This document shows, piece by piece, positions 34,382-43,804 of a DNA stretch of 64,000 nucleotides (position 1 is its first letter; each line of letters starts with the position of its first letter). The translations under genes and the position numbers were made by a program. Origin of the DNA: Halorubrum halodurans (GTDB lineage: Archaea; Halobacteriota; Halobacteria; Halobacteriales; Haloferacaceae); contig NZ_NHPJ01000114.1 in the NCBI RefSeq assembly GCF_002252985.1, positions 1 through 64,000 of the forward strand, read 5' to 3'. Under the pieces are notes generated by a model. The model ran no database searches. It was not told the DNA's origin and saw only the letters and a list, made by a program, of their open reading frames with translations.

Positions 34382-35137
34382 ATGAACGGGATACAGGACG
34401 GAGTCGCGGTCGTCACTGGCGGTGGATCGGGAATTGGTCGACAGTCCTCACTTCGGTTCGCTGAGGAGGGGGCGAGAGTCGTCGTCGCCGATGTCGACGA
34501 GGACGGCGGTCACGAAACGACCGAGATGATTGAGAGTGACGGCGGCGAAGCGACGTTCGTCAGGACAGACGTCACCGACTCCGACGACGTCGCCGCGATG
34601 GTACAGACGGCGCTCGACGAGTATGGTGGGCTTGACTTCGCCCACAACAACGCCGGCATCGCGGACGAGGGGACCCGCCTCGCGGAGTACGACGAGGCGG
34701 AGTGGGACCAAATGATCGACGTGAACTTGAAAGGAGTCTGGCGGTGTCTGAAAGCCGAGATCCCGGAGATGATCGAACGGGGCGGCGGAGCCGTCGTGAA
34801 CACCTCTTCGGTCGCCGGCGTGAGCGCGAACGGGAGCGCACACTACGCCGCCAGCAAACACGGCGTTATCGGACTGACTCGACGGGCGACGGTTGATTAT
34901 GCTGACGACGGCATCCGCTTCAACGCGGTCTGTCCCGGCGTCATCGACACGCCGATGGTCCAACAGGCGGGCGAGGACAACTCTGAGGAGTTGGACCGCA
35001 TCACTGCGGGTATCCCCGCAGGCCGTCTCGGTGATCCCCGAGAGATAGCTGATACCGTCGTCTGGCTGTGTTCCGAGGATGCGTCCTACGTGATGGGACA
35101 GCCGATCATTGTCGACGGCGGCTTACTCGCCCAGTAG
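34382..35137 (+). CDS. Short-chain dehydrogenase/reductase
   Basis: A 251-residue classical SDR from ATG 34382: VAVVTGGGSGIGRQSSLRFA (TGxxxGxG), DFAHNNAGIA (NNAG), a Ser in VNTSSVAGVSA, the catalytic YAASK, and the late RFNAVCPGVIDTPM. It oxidises or reduces a hydroxyl or keto group using NAD(P); Asp at VVVADVDED suggests NAD preference. The substrate is unknown. It stands alone, with the origin upstream. GC content is higher than in the DNA on its left, so it may be recruited cargo. Confidence 0.93.
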   Translation: MNGIQDGVAVVTGGGSGIGRQSSLRFAEEGARVVVADVDEDGGHETTEMIESDGGEATFVRTDVTDSDDVAAMVQTALDEYGGLDFAHNNAGIADEGTRLAEYDEAEWDQMIDVNLKGVWRCLKAEIPEMIERGGGAVVNTSSVAGVSANGSAHYAASKHGVIGLTRRATVDYADDGIRFNAVCPGVIDTPMVQQAGEDNSEELDRITAGIPAGRLGDPREIADTVVWLCSEDASYVMGQPIIVDGGLLAQ

Positions 35138-35173
35138 CAAGAGTGATTGATCGGTGTAATAATCGCTCCAAGA

Positions 35174-36421
35174 TTAGCTTTGAGAGCTCCCGCTCTTGAT
35201 AGCATACTCTAACCGCCACGTGTTGCTCAACACAGCGTCCTTGTCGTCTGTGCCACCAGTAGTGAGGATGCCAAGGTGGTAGAGCTGATACTTGAATTGG
35301 AAGTGGATGCCAGATTTATACACGGTAGGGTCAGCAAGCTCTGATTCAGCAATCTCTCCGTCAGCGGTGAGGACAGCATCACGACGATGTTGTGTGAAGA
35401 ACACCTCAACGGCGAGTGGCTGATTAATACGCGTAGCTTCCAGAGCGACATCGGCAAGCGTCGGCTCAGAGACCCCGTTTTCGTGAAGCCGTTCGAGTGC
35501 GGTGATGATGAGTCGCGTCGGCTCGTACTGGATAGCGACAGAGCGTGCGAGCTGTGCCCATCGCGGAGCGAGCTCAGTGAACCGTGTTCGACTACCAGTC
35601 CACGTGTCGAACTCGGCGAGCGCAGCCGTGACACTACCGTGTTGATTGCGGGCGAAGCGCACAACTTCTGCGCCAAGGTGTGTGAGTGAGTCCCCGTTGG
35701 GCTGATCGTCGACGAGGTTCAACAGAATCGCCCCACGTCGCCCACCAGAAATGGCGTTGATGACATTGTTGGCGTAGACAGCGTCAGTATCGCCATCAGC
35801 AGCAAGCGCGAGCGCGTACCCCAGATAGTTTTTCGGGTGATTTACCGGAAAACTCCCGTCGGTGAGTCGATGTGTAGTTGCTTGGAGTCGCACCGCATCG
35901 ATCGTGGTTGAGAACTCACCAGCCCCAGTAACACGGGCGGGCTCGACGACGCGGGTCGTTTCCATGTCGTCGACGGCGATGATACCAACGTTGAGATTCC
36001 TCGCTTGTGCCCGCGCCGTATCGGTGACACTGGGAGCCGGCGCAGCGACGTATCCAAGGTTGACCTCGGGAAGGTGAGCGTGTGCCTGGGTGATACCGCG
36101 AGCGACGTCTGCGGCGGCCGGGTCAGAATTATGCCCTTTCGCTTCGATCACCGTGACTGGTTTCGTCGCCGCATCACCGTTCAGCACCTCGGTGGCTGGC
36201 ATCCCGACGCCGAGTAAGTCAGGTTCGCCGGCAGCAAGCCGGATCGTGTTGTACGGTGCAAGCCGGTCTCGAAGCGCCTGCGGAATAGTCCAGCCGCCCC
36301 ATGTGGATTGCGTGAACTGCGTCTCCGTGACCGCGTACTGATCCGGGCTCGTGTCGATAGCAGGATACAGCGTGTCTTTCGCGGCAGCAAGCACCGATGG
36401 CTCAGCGAGTGTGACTGCCAT
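35174..36421 (-). CDS. Haloarchaeal protein with possible PD-(D/E)XK nuclease core
   Basis: A 415-residue protein from ATG 36421. Near residue 70 it has EPDLLGV, then about 20 residues later TVIEAKGHNSDP, fitting the D-xn-ExK core of restriction-like nucleases or of DNA-repair enzymes. The remainder is mostly helical with a C-terminal part rich in aromatic residues (KSGIHFQFKYQLYHLG). I do not recognise the family. Activity is a prediction from the motif only. No operon partner. Confidence 0.55.
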   Translation of the reverse strand: MAVTLAEPSVLAAAKDTLYPAIDTSPDQYAVTETQFTQSTWGGWTIPQALRDRLAPYNTIRLAAGEPDLLGVGMPATEVLNGDAATKPVTVIEAKGHNSDPAAADVARGITQAHAHLPEVNLGYVAAPAPSVTDTARAQARNLNVGIIAVDDMETTRVVEPARVTGAGEFSTTIDAVRLQATTHRLTDGSFPVNHPKNYLGYALALAADGDTDAVYANNVINAISGGRRGAILLNLVDDQPNGDSLTHLGAEVVRFARNQHGSVTAALAEFDTWTGSRTRFTELAPRWAQLARSVAIQYEPTRLIITALERLHENGVSEPTLADVALEATRINQPLAVEVFFTQHRRDAVLTADGEIAESELADPTVYKSGIHFQFKYQLYHLGILTTGGTDDKDAVLSNTWRLEYAIKSGSSQS

Positions 36422-36541
36422 TATCCTGTTCACTGACGGTTAGATGATATAGTTGGGGGGATCGAGACACTCGGAACTTACAGCGTACTCGCAGGCATCT
36501 CATCAAATACGATTATAGGATCGACAACACAACCGCCCCGT

Positions 36542-36967
36542 ATGGAAGTCGGACTCATCAGCTGTACAAAGAGTAAGCGTGAGGAGGCGGCGAAACCGAA
36601 GAATCTGTATCTTGAGTCGGCGTTTTTCAGGAAGGCACAGCAGTACGTCGAGGCAAATCACGATACGTGGTATATCCTCTCCGCGAAACACCATCTGCTC
36701 GATCCGGACGGAGACCCGATCGAACCGTATGATGAGACGCTGAGTGGTGCGTCTGTGGATACGAAGCGAGAGTGGGCAGAAACCGTGTTTGAGCAGTTAC
36801 GCAAAGAAGGCCTGCTTGGTGACAGGAATCGGCTCGTCTTCCACGCTGGACGAGATTACCACGAGGAACTCACACCGTTGCTTTCCGAGACGAGTGTTGA
36901 ATTCACAGTCCCGATCGACGGGTTACAGTTCGGTGAAACCCTCGCGTGGTACAACGATCGCATTTGA
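36542..36967 (+). CDS. DUF6884-like protein
   Basis: A 141-residue protein: VGLISCTKSKREEAAKPKNL at the start, LESAFFRKAQQYVE, then TWYILSAKHHLLDPDGDPIE with YDETL, and FHAGRDYHEELTPLL near 103. This pattern (CxKxK, SxKHxLL, YDxTL) is that of DUF6884 proteins, found in many bacteria and Archaea and often near mobile or defence genes. Function unknown; its conserved residues suggest an enzyme acting on nucleic acid or a nucleotide. Confidence 0.7.
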   Translation: MEVGLISCTKSKREEAAKPKNLYLESAFFRKAQQYVEANHDTWYILSAKHHLLDPDGDPIEPYDETLSGASVDTKREWAETVFEQLRKEGLLGDRNRLVFHAGRDYHEELTPLLSETSVEFTVPIDGLQFGETLAWYNDRI

Positions 36968-37015
36968 ACACGTCGCCGTCATAACAGCTAACAACTATTA
37001 GACATATTTGCCAAT

Positions 37016-37813
37016 ATGCCAACGGAATCGGTCAACGGGGCTGAGTTGTACTACGAATCAGATGGCGACGGAGTACCGGTTGTTTTCCTCCACGGGGTGT
37101 TGATGAGTAGTCGATTCTTCAGCGAACAGAAATCGCTCAGCGACGAGTATCAGGTTATCACCCTCGATTTCAGAGGCCACGGTCGCTCCGAGAAAACCGA
37201 AACCGGACATACGCTGCCACAGTATGCTCGTGACCTGGAAGCGTTCCTTGACGCACAGGATCTTTCTGATGTTGTCCTTGTCGGGTGGTCGATGGGATCG
37301 CTTGTGGCATGGGAGTACGTCCGCCAGTTTGGGACAGACCGGTTCCGGGGCTTCGTGAGTGTTGAACAACAGCCACTCGATCTTGAACAAGAGGATTACG
37401 AGCACGGTGTATTCGGCTTTGATGAACTTCGCGGACTCATGGAGCTCGCACAATCCAGCCCACACGAGCTGGCGTGGTCCCTCATTGACGAGATGCTCGT
37501 GGATGAATCAGATGCTGTCGAACAGATGCTCTTCGATGAGATCACACGAGTCCCACCACCGATCACGAGCGCAATTCTCTTCGACCAATCAGTACGCGAC
37601 TATCGGGAAGTGGTCCCCGATGTGGATGTTCCCACCCTCGTGTGTCTTGGTGAAGACGAAACGATGCTAGAGAACGGTGGTGTCGAATACGTTGCCGACA
37701 ATACACCTGACGCTCAGCTTGAACGTTTCTCCAATAGTGGTCACTGTCCGTTCCTTGAAGAGCCTGAGCAGTTCAACCACGTCCTTTCGTCGTTCATCAC
37801 AGCACGCTGCTAG
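37016..37813 (+). CDS. Alpha/beta hydrolase
   Basis: A 265-residue alpha/beta-hydrolase: VVFLHGVLMSSRFF (oxyanion HG), LDFRGHGRSEKTE, nucleophile elbow VGWSMGSLVAWEY with Ser near 92, and the late NSGHCPFLEEPEQF with catalytic His. This is the esterase/haloperoxidase-like group. Substrate unknown. Its stop codon touches the right end of an IS1341-type element, so the true C-terminus may have been trimmed slightly by the insertion. Confidence 0.9.
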   Translation: MPTESVNGAELYYESDGDGVPVVFLHGVLMSSRFFSEQKSLSDEYQVITLDFRGHGRSEKTETGHTLPQYARDLEAFLDAQDLSDVVLVGWSMGSLVAWEYVRQFGTDRFRGFVSVEQQPLDLEQEDYEHGVFGFDELRGLMELAQSSPHELAWSLIDEMLVDESDAVEQMLFDEITRVPPPITSAILFDQSVRDYREVVPDVDVPTLVCLGEDETMLENGGVEYVADNTPDAQLERFSNSGHCPFLEEPEQFNHVLSSFITARC

Positions 37814-39250
37814 TGACATCCTCCTCGCCGTAAACGGCGAGGCTTCCCGTACCGCAGGTGGGATATTTGCCGGTCTACGACACGACCTGTTCTCTCGTAT
37901 GAAACGTCCCGCTCTCGCGGTCGAACAAGTGTGTCGATGGCTGTGCCACACAGCCGTTACTCCTATCCTCGCCGTGAGGACTCGGAGTTATCTTCTGACG
38001 CATATTCTCTGCCCCGTTACAATCCGCGTTAGCTACTAACTCACACGACGAGCAGACGTACAGGCCACGTTCGACACGGTTCGATTTCGTGTCGTCTCCA
38101 CATCGTGAACACGTTTTTGAAGTGTTCCACTCGTTCTCTTTCAGTACCTCAACACCCCGCATCTCGCCTTTGTATTCGAGGTACTGGTAGATGCGGTCGA
38201 ATGCCCACGAGTGTAACTTCTTGTTGCCGGTTTTACCCCAGTCTGACGCTCGCACGTCTTCAGGCCAACTCACCGCGAGCGTACCGACACCGCGTTCGAC
38301 ACACTCCGTGATGATGGCGTCCGTCAGCGTGTGGTAGAAGTGTGTCTCACGTTCGGAGAGTTTCCGACGCGCCCACATCGACTTCTCTGACGGGCCGTTC
38401 TCTCCCTCGGTGTCGTACTCAGCTCTAGTAAAGTATTGTTTGTCTTCTTTGAGCGAGTTGCCGGGGTACAACACGTATTCGTCGGGGAACGCGACCGTGG
38501 CGATGTTGGTGATGCCAAGGTCGATCCCTGCGACATCGTCGCCAGCCGCATCCGCTGTTTCGAGCTCGACTTTACAGACGAAGTGGAGTTCCCAACTCTC
38601 ACCAGTCCAGACGGCACGAATGTTCTGTACGCTGTTGACTTCTGAGAGATTAACGTCTGGTCGAGTCTGGTACTCACAGAGCAGGAAATCCGAGAAGTGT
38701 TCTTTCAGATTAGAGCCTTTCGAGAGCCGGACCCGGTTGTTCTCAGGGTCGTGTTTGAACCCGTCTTCTTTGAACGTCACCGTGCTCTTTGGTCGAGTGT
38801 CGCCGTGTTTGCGGTAGCCGGGCGGATTCGCCTCACTGGAGTTGTGTCGCAAGTCGAACCACGACTGGAAAGCGTCAGAAAGTTCTTCGATGACTTTCTG
38901 ACTGGATTGTGCGTTCAAATCTTTCCAGCACGACTGGTTTTTCATGTACGATTTCAGCACACTACCGTTTGGTATCTCGCCGGTTGCGTCCCAGATACGG
39001 TCGGCTGTCCATCGTGCGACGTTCCAGATTTTCGAGGCAGAGTCTCCGAGCGAATCAAGACCATCACAGACCTGTTGGTGGTTCTGGATGGAACCAACGT
39101 AGGTGCGTGTGGCCTTAATCGCCATACATAGACTATGTAGACAAACTAACTTAATGGTGTGGATGTGCGTGGAATATCCAACCTGCCGTTCGTGATGGAT
39201 TGGGTCAGCGTTGTCGGATTCACTCCCGGAGTAAACGCCGGGGTTCTCTC
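37813..39250 (-). mobile_element. IS1341-type element (tnpB only)
   Basis: Contains one tnpB and no tnpA. The right end, read on the minus strand, is a hairpin CTCGCCG-TTTA-CGGCGAG ending in GAGGATGTCA at about 37814; the same end occurs on the element at 60645-62252. The left end has a hairpin (CCCGG/CCGGG) around 39224-39243 next to GTGAATC, also shared with that element. Boundaries are estimates within a few bases. Confidence 0.75.
37875..39125 (-). CDS. tnpB: TnpB RNA-guided nuclease (IS1341 type)
   Basis: A 416-residue TnpB. The RuvC-like parts are GIDLGITNIATVAF (first Asp), SWPEDVRASDWG (Glu) and ANADCNGAENMR (last Asp); the zinc ribbon is TCSRCGDD ... YVCSSCELV. The N-terminus is MAIKATRTYVGSIQNHQQV, so the ATG at 39125 was chosen over longer frames. 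TnpB cuts DNA using an RNA from the element's right end as guide. Here that guide would start just past 37814, in the 3' end of the hydrolase gene. No tnpA is nearby, so movement needs a transposase in trans. Confidence 0.92.
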   Translation of the reverse strand: MAIKATRTYVGSIQNHQQVCDGLDSLGDSASKIWNVARWTADRIWDATGEIPNGSVLKSYMKNQSCWKDLNAQSSQKVIEELSDAFQSWFDLRHNSSEANPPGYRKHGDTRPKSTVTFKEDGFKHDPENNRVRLSKGSNLKEHFSDFLLCEYQTRPDVNLSEVNSVQNIRAVWTGESWELHFVCKVELETADAAGDDVAGIDLGITNIATVAFPDEYVLYPGNSLKEDKQYFTRAEYDTEGENGPSEKSMWARRKLSERETHFYHTLTDAIITECVERGVGTLAVSWPEDVRASDWGKTGNKKLHSWAFDRIYQYLEYKGEMRGVEVLKENEWNTSKTCSRCGDDTKSNRVERGLYVCSSCELVANADCNGAENMRQKITPSPHGEDRSNGCVAQPSTHLFDRESGTFHTREQVVS

Positions 39251-39474
39251 CTCGTAGAAAGATAGAGTGTCCAGTCACACGGGTCAGCGTCTCATCTACC
39301 AGGCTCATTGATTCGCACTGAGTGAGAGCCCGAACCACTCATTCGTCGAGTTTGCCGACACCTGACCGTGGACTTAGCGACACACAGGAGTGTCCAAAAC
39401 ACCGCAGAGGATGACTACCATAGAGCACACCACACTACCCACACTTTTCCACAAAAGCCGTGGTTGATCTTCGT

Positions 39475-40386
39475 ATGAATTCAAATCGAGCCCGTGGGAT
39501 CCTCTTAGGGTTGGCGTGTGGGGATGCGCTTGGCCGACCGGTTGAGTTCTCGTCAGCATCCTCAATTGCGGCCGAGCACGGCCAACTCGACGAGATGATT
39601 GGCCATGGGACGTGGAATCAGCCAGCAGGAACGATTACAGACGATACCGAACAGGCCCTCTGTATTGCCCGCAGCCTTGTTGAGCAGCAAGCGTTCGATC
39701 CAGCAGATATCGCGTCTCGATTTGTCGATTGGTACGACAGTAATCCATTCGATATCGGCCGGATGACCATGAAGTCGTTGAGTCGACTCAAACACGGCGA
39801 TGACTGGAACGAGGCTGGCCAGCACGTCTGGGAGACTAGTCCTGAAGGCCAAAACGCAGGCAATGGGAGTGTGATGCGGTGTCCACCGCTCGCGATACCA
39901 TACGCAACCGACTGGGAGCGACTTGTCACAGTGAGTCGACAATCTTCACAGATCACGCACGCAGATCCACGGTGTACCTACGGTTGCGCCGTTTTGAATC
40001 TCACACTTGCTGGCCTTCTTAACGATGTCGACAACCCGTTACGGAACGCTCTTGATTACGTCGACGCAAGCGCCCCGGATGAACTGACTGCCGCGCTTAG
40101 GCCACTGGCACGTGGCGATCAACCCGATCTGCTGGAGACATCGGGTTACGTGATCCACTCACTCCAGACAGCACTCCACGATGGGCTACATACCACAGAC
40201 GCCGAGGAAGCAATTGTGACAGCCGTCAACCGAGGTGGAGACACCGATACGATCGGCGCAATCACAGGTGCCATCGCAGGTGCCCGATTTGGCGCGTCTC
40301 AGCTCCCGGACCAGTGGTTAGCAGTGATTGATGAAGTAGACGAACTCGAAGCACTAGCGATGGAGCTCGAAGGACCAGAGGAATAA
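39475..40386 (+). CDS. ADP-ribosylglycohydrolase (DraG-like)
   Basis: A 303-residue protein from ATG 39475. RARGILLGLACGDALGRPVE is the family start, TITDDTEQALCIARSL carries the first Asp cluster for the two Mg ions, QNAGNGSVMRCPPLAIPYA the middle motif, and VNRGGDTDTIGAITGAIAGARFG the second Asp cluster. The enzyme removes ADP-ribose from proteins or nucleic acids. It could reverse a host or toxin ADP-ribosylation, but no partner transferase is visible. It lies between two IS elements. Confidence 0.92.
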   Translation: MNSNRARGILLGLACGDALGRPVEFSSASSIAAEHGQLDEMIGHGTWNQPAGTITDDTEQALCIARSLVEQQAFDPADIASRFVDWYDSNPFDIGRMTMKSLSRLKHGDDWNEAGQHVWETSPEGQNAGNGSVMRCPPLAIPYATDWERLVTVSRQSSQITHADPRCTYGCAVLNLTLAGLLNDVDNPLRNALDYVDASAPDELTAALRPLARGDQPDLLETSGYVIHSLQTALHDGLHTTDAEEAIVTAVNRGGDTDTIGAITGAIAGARFGASQLPDQWLAVIDEVDELEALAMELEGPEE

Positions 40387-40473
40387 ACTAAACCACCCGA
40401 CTTGACCTCCTCCCGCGCCTAAAGTCGCGGGAATCCCACCATGGGATTTCAGGCCGAGCACGGCCTTAAGGTT

Positions 40474-41712
40474 TCAAGACGCATACGTTCCACGCGTCTC
40501 TTGCTGGGTCTCAGCATCGGCGTGGCTGTCTTGTGGGGCGGTCAAACGCCCCCCATCCTCAGCCGAGTCATCGCCATTCGTGTGTTCTCTTGAATGGCTC
40601 TCTCCGCTGAGGTAGCGGTCTGTAATGTTTATCGCGCCGTTCACGTCCGCTTGGTACTCGCCCATCCAGCAAGCGTCGTTCGTACACTTGAACGTCGCCT
40701 GTCGCGGGCGGTATCCTACCTCACCGCAAACGTGACACTCCTTCGACGTGTTACGCGGGTTCACCGTCTCGATGGGGATGCTCTTCTCGACGGCCTTGTA
40801 GCGTATCTGTGCGTGGAGTTTGGCGAATCCCCATCCGTGGAGACGCCGATTCATGTACTCGCCGTAGTCCATCGACTCCCGGATGTAAGTCAGGTCTTCG
40901 AGAACGAGAACAGGATTCTCGACGGACTCAGCGTACTCCACGACTTCGCGGGTGACCCGGTGGAACACGTCGTCGATCTGGTTCCACAGGTCGTCACCGA
41001 ACGACTCCGCGATACGTTCGCTTCCGCGCGTCTGGAGTCGGCGCTTGGCGGTGAAGTAGGTCTTACGGAGCCGGCGGACCGTTTTGCCCTCGTCGGCCCA
41101 CAGTTCGGGCGCGGTCGGAGAATCGTGATCGTCGCGGTGACACACCGTGACGAGTGACGCTTCCCCGATGTCTACTCCGATGGGCGTCCGTTCTTCGGCG
41201 GATACCTCGGAAGGTTCCTCTACGTCGCGAGTGGCGGTGACGTGGAGATACCACGTCCCGCCCCGCTCGAACAGCCGACTCTCGCCCATCTTTGCGTCGC
41301 CAGCATTCAACGCTTCGAGCCAGTCCCGCTGTTCGGGGTTCGGCTGGGCTGGCATCCAGAGGTGGTAGTCCTCGTGGTGCGGGATTTTGACGTACCACTC
41401 GATTGCGTTCTCGGGCTTGTGGTCGAGCCGGAGCCCCTCGTTCGTGAAGCGGACAGGGTGGTCGTCGTGAAGTTCGCCCGCGTTGTACGTCGTCGTGAGT
41501 TGTGGGACGTACTTTTTGAGCGCGTTCTTCGCGTACCCGCTCAGGTCGTAGTTGACCACCACATCGTTCGCCTCGGTCTGCGTGGTACATCGGGCGTCGA
41601 AGGCGTCTTGGAGGGCGTGCTGGTAGGCATCTCGCGTTTCTCGGAGTTTCCGCCGCTTGTGGGCGTTCGGATCCACAAGCTTGAGTTCGAGCGTCTTCGT
41701 GAGTTTGGTCAC
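40474..41712 (-). CDS. tnpB: TnpB RNA-guided nuclease (IS605 type)
   Basis: A 412-residue TnpB beginning at GTG 41712 (MTKLTKTLELKLVDPN), whose start overlaps the tnpA stop (GTGA). RuvC motifs: PIGVDIGEASLVTV, VLVLEDLTYIRES and YQADVNGAINI; zinc ribbon KECHVCGE ... FKCTNDAC. The acidic tail of about 40 residues after the last motif is haloarchaeal in style. The gene end overlaps the region giving the guide RNA, whose guide part would begin outside 40401. It is related to the TnpB at 60891-62198 (shared LTYIRE, YxNRRLHxWxFAxL). Confidence 0.93.
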   Translation of the reverse strand: MTKLTKTLELKLVDPNAHKRRKLRETRDAYQHALQDAFDARCTTQTEANDVVVNYDLSGYAKNALKKYVPQLTTTYNAGELHDDHPVRFTNEGLRLDHKPENAIEWYVKIPHHEDYHLWMPAQPNPEQRDWLEALNAGDAKMGESRLFERGGTWYLHVTATRDVEEPSEVSAEERTPIGVDIGEASLVTVCHRDDHDSPTAPELWADEGKTVRRLRKTYFTAKRRLQTRGSERIAESFGDDLWNQIDDVFHRVTREVVEYAESVENPVLVLEDLTYIRESMDYGEYMNRRLHGWGFAKLHAQIRYKAVEKSIPIETVNPRNTSKECHVCGEVGYRPRQATFKCTNDACWMGEYQADVNGAINITDRYLSGESHSREHTNGDDSAEDGGRLTAPQDSHADAETQQETRGTYAS

Positions 41713-42098
41713 GAACCGCCCTCCTGGTGTTGCTGGACGTAGTTCTCGACAGTCTCGCTCGAAACGTGCCCGGCGGTCGCTGCGTAGTAGCCTCGCACCC
41801 ATCCGATTTTCTCGCCGTCGTGGTCGGCGTATTGGTGGTTGTACTTGCGCGAGGAGATGCCCTTGAACCAGTTGGCGAGGAGCGCCGGTTCGTTCTTGGG
41901 TGGACTACTGACGAACAGGTGAACGTGATCGGGCTGAACAATGAGGTCAAGAATTTCGACGCCTTTGCTGTCGGCTATTTCGTGGAGGATGGTTTTCACA
42001 CGGCTGGCGACCTCGTTGACGAGTACCGATTGACGGTACTTCGGCAACCACACTATGTGGTAGTTGAGGTTGTAGCTCGCGTGCCGTGTGGTCTTCAT
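41709..42098 (-). CDS. tnpA: TnpA Y1 HUH transposase (IS200 type)
   Basis: A 129-residue single-strand transposase: YHIVWLPKYRQSVL at the start, the HUH motif QPDHVHLFVSSPP near 60, and the catalytic Tyr in SSETVENYVQQHQ near the end. It cuts hairpin ends as single-stranded DNA and needs no target repeat. Length and motifs are complete, so the element is probably active, and it could mobilise the tnp-less derivative at 52412 as well. Confidence 0.95.
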   Translation of the reverse strand: MKTTRHASYNLNYHIVWLPKYRQSVLVNEVASRVKTILHEIADSKGVEILDLIVQPDHVHLFVSSPPKNEPALLANWFKGISSRKYNHQYADHDGEKIGWVRGYYAATAGHVSSETVENYVQQHQEGGS

Positions 42099-42253
42099 CC
42101 GTGTTACACACTGTAGTCAAACAGGGAGTTAATACTGCCCATGAAACTGTTGGAAATCCGGCCGTGGCGTCGTCGATGGTGGTGTAGGCTATTGTCCGCT
42201 TAACCCCCGCCTAAAGACGGGGGTATGCGCTCGTGTCTGTATAACTATCGACC

Positions 42254-42469
42254 ATGAGTGAGGCTGAGGTCGACATCGCCGAGACAATCGATCGACTTGA
42301 AGAGATTGCCGAGACACTCGAAGATGGAGAGGTTGATCTCACCACCGCGAAAGAGCTCCGCGAGGAGGCAGACGAACATCTCGAGAAGCTTCATGACGCG
42401 CTGGACGTCGGCGACGGTGATATCATCGAGATCGACGGTGAGGACGCCGAACTAGAGCGCGCCGAGTGA
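42254..42469 (+). CDS. XseB-like small protein
   Basis: A 71-residue acidic helical protein: IDRLEEIAETLEDGEVDLTT, then KELREEADEHLEKLHDAL. This matches the two-helix coiled-coil plan of the exonuclease VII small subunit. The large subunit is not in the window. In haloarchaea such a small protein may work alone or be encoded apart from its partner. Starts with ATG right after the IS left end, so its promoter may have been affected by the insertion. Confidence 0.65.
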   Translation: MSEAEVDIAETIDRLEEIAETLEDGEVDLTTAKELREEADEHLEKLHDALDVGDGDIIEIDGEDAELERAE

Positions 42470-42624
42470 GTTTTCGGACGTTTCCGGAAACAGAGCGTTT
42501 CCACAATCAAAATCGGGAGACGTCGACACTATAGAAGAAGCACTTCAACAGCGATGAGGAGCTTTCTGGAACTTACCCGGTGAAGTTTTTATAACCTGAC
42601 CGGAAATTACTCTGGCAGAAACAA

Positions 42625-43653
42625 ATGATCCGTGATGCTCGCGTCCTCCGCGCCGGGTTCGTCCCTCGAGAAGTCGAGCATCGCGACGCCGAAGTCAACC
42701 ACCTCTCGAGCGTTCTCGAACCGATCACGAACGGCGAGCCGGCTGACACGGCCATCGTCACCGGCCCGAGCGGTGTCGGTAAAACCTGTGTCTCAAAGTT
42801 TGTTACCGAACGGCTCCGCGAGGAAGTGCTCGACGTCGAGGCCACCTACGTGAATTGCTGGCGAAACTACAGCCGCTTCCGAACGCTGTACCAGATCCTC
42901 GACGACATCGGCGCGACGATAGACATCCATCGCCAGTCGACACCTCACGACGAGCTCATTGATCGCCTCCAACAGTACGACGGTCCTCGAACCGTCGTCA
43001 TCCTCGACGAGGTCGACCAACTCGAAGACCCGAGTCTCATCTACGACCTCCACAGTATGGAGCAGTTCGCGGTGATCTGTATCGCGAACAAAGAAGAAGA
43101 ACTGTTCAGCCGCGTCGACGACCGCCTTGTGAGCCGGCTGCGCTCCAGCGAACACGTCCGGATGGACAAGTACCACAACGAGCAACTCTACGACATTCTG
43201 AGTGCTCGAACGAAGTGGGGCCTTGAAAATGGCGTTATCACCGACGAGCAACTCTATCAGATCGCTGATGCCGCCGCTGGCGACGCTCGTCTTGCGATCG
43301 GAATGCTTCGCAGCGCAGCCAGCACGGCTGACCGCGAAAATCACGAGGAGGTCACTAACGACATCCTCCGAGACGCTGCTGAAGATGCTCGGGCCCAAAT
43401 TAAGCAGAAGAGCCTCGACTCGCTCACGCCGCATCAGCGAGTCGTCTACGATATTATTCGCGACCACGGCCCGCTTGGACCCAGCGAGATTCACGACCGC
43501 TATACTGAGGCGGTCGACGATCCGCGGACGAAGCGCACCGTCCGGACCTACCTTTCGAAGATGGCACAGTACAACCTCCTCGAAGCAGAAGGCACGAGTC
43601 GAGATCGTGAGTACTCACTCGTCGATTCAGCAGCTGCGTCGCCGGTTTCGTAA
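42625..43653 (+). CDS. Orc1/Cdc6-like AAA+ protein (third initiator)
   Basis: A 342-residue AAA+ protein of the Orc1/Cdc6 superfamily: IVTGPSGVGKTCVSKFV (Walker A), TVVILDEVDQLEDP (Walker B), VSRLRSSEHVRMDKY (sensor/arginine region), ADAAAGDARLAIGMLR, and a C-terminal winged helix (LTPHQRVVYDIIRDHGPLG). It is shorter than the two initiators at 32232 and 57098 and lacks their N-terminal tails. No ORB-like repeats are seen nearby, so it may not act at an adjacent origin. A TTTTTATAACC promoter-like stretch lies about 35 bp upstream. The Orc tail VDSAAASPVS also appears in the scar at 48181. Confidence 0.88.
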   Translation: MIRDARVLRAGFVPREVEHRDAEVNHLSSVLEPITNGEPADTAIVTGPSGVGKTCVSKFVTERLREEVLDVEATYVNCWRNYSRFRTLYQILDDIGATIDIHRQSTPHDELIDRLQQYDGPRTVVILDEVDQLEDPSLIYDLHSMEQFAVICIANKEEELFSRVDDRLVSRLRSSEHVRMDKYHNEQLYDILSARTKWGLENGVITDEQLYQIADAAAGDARLAIGMLRSAASTADRENHEEVTNDILRDAAEDARAQIKQKSLDSLTPHQRVVYDIIRDHGPLGPSEIHDRYTEAVDDPRTKRTVRTYLSKMAQYNLLEAEGTSRDREYSLVDSAAASPVS

Positions 43654-43804
43654 TTTGGCCGGTTCACCACCAGAGTTTTCACACTGTTTCCTAATAGGAA
43701 TCATATTCCTAATGAGAAAGAGTAAGTCTGTTGAAATTCATAGTAGATGATATGTTTTTGGAGCTGTGCTGAATACAGCGCGCGAGTCGTTCATAGAGAG
43801 GTTC

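Larger units (their letters stand above)
40401..42238 (-). mobile_element. IS200/IS605-family element with tnpA and tnpB
   Basis: Encodes overlapping tnpA and tnpB on the minus strand. The right end near 40402 has a hairpin CCCGCG-CCTAAAGT-CGCGGG and the left end near 42201-42238 a hairpin CCCCCG-CCTAAAGA-CGGGGG followed by TATGCGCT. Both loops share CCTAAAG. A short tnp-less derivative with the same ends lies at 52412-52755. No target duplication is expected for this family. Confidence 0.85.
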
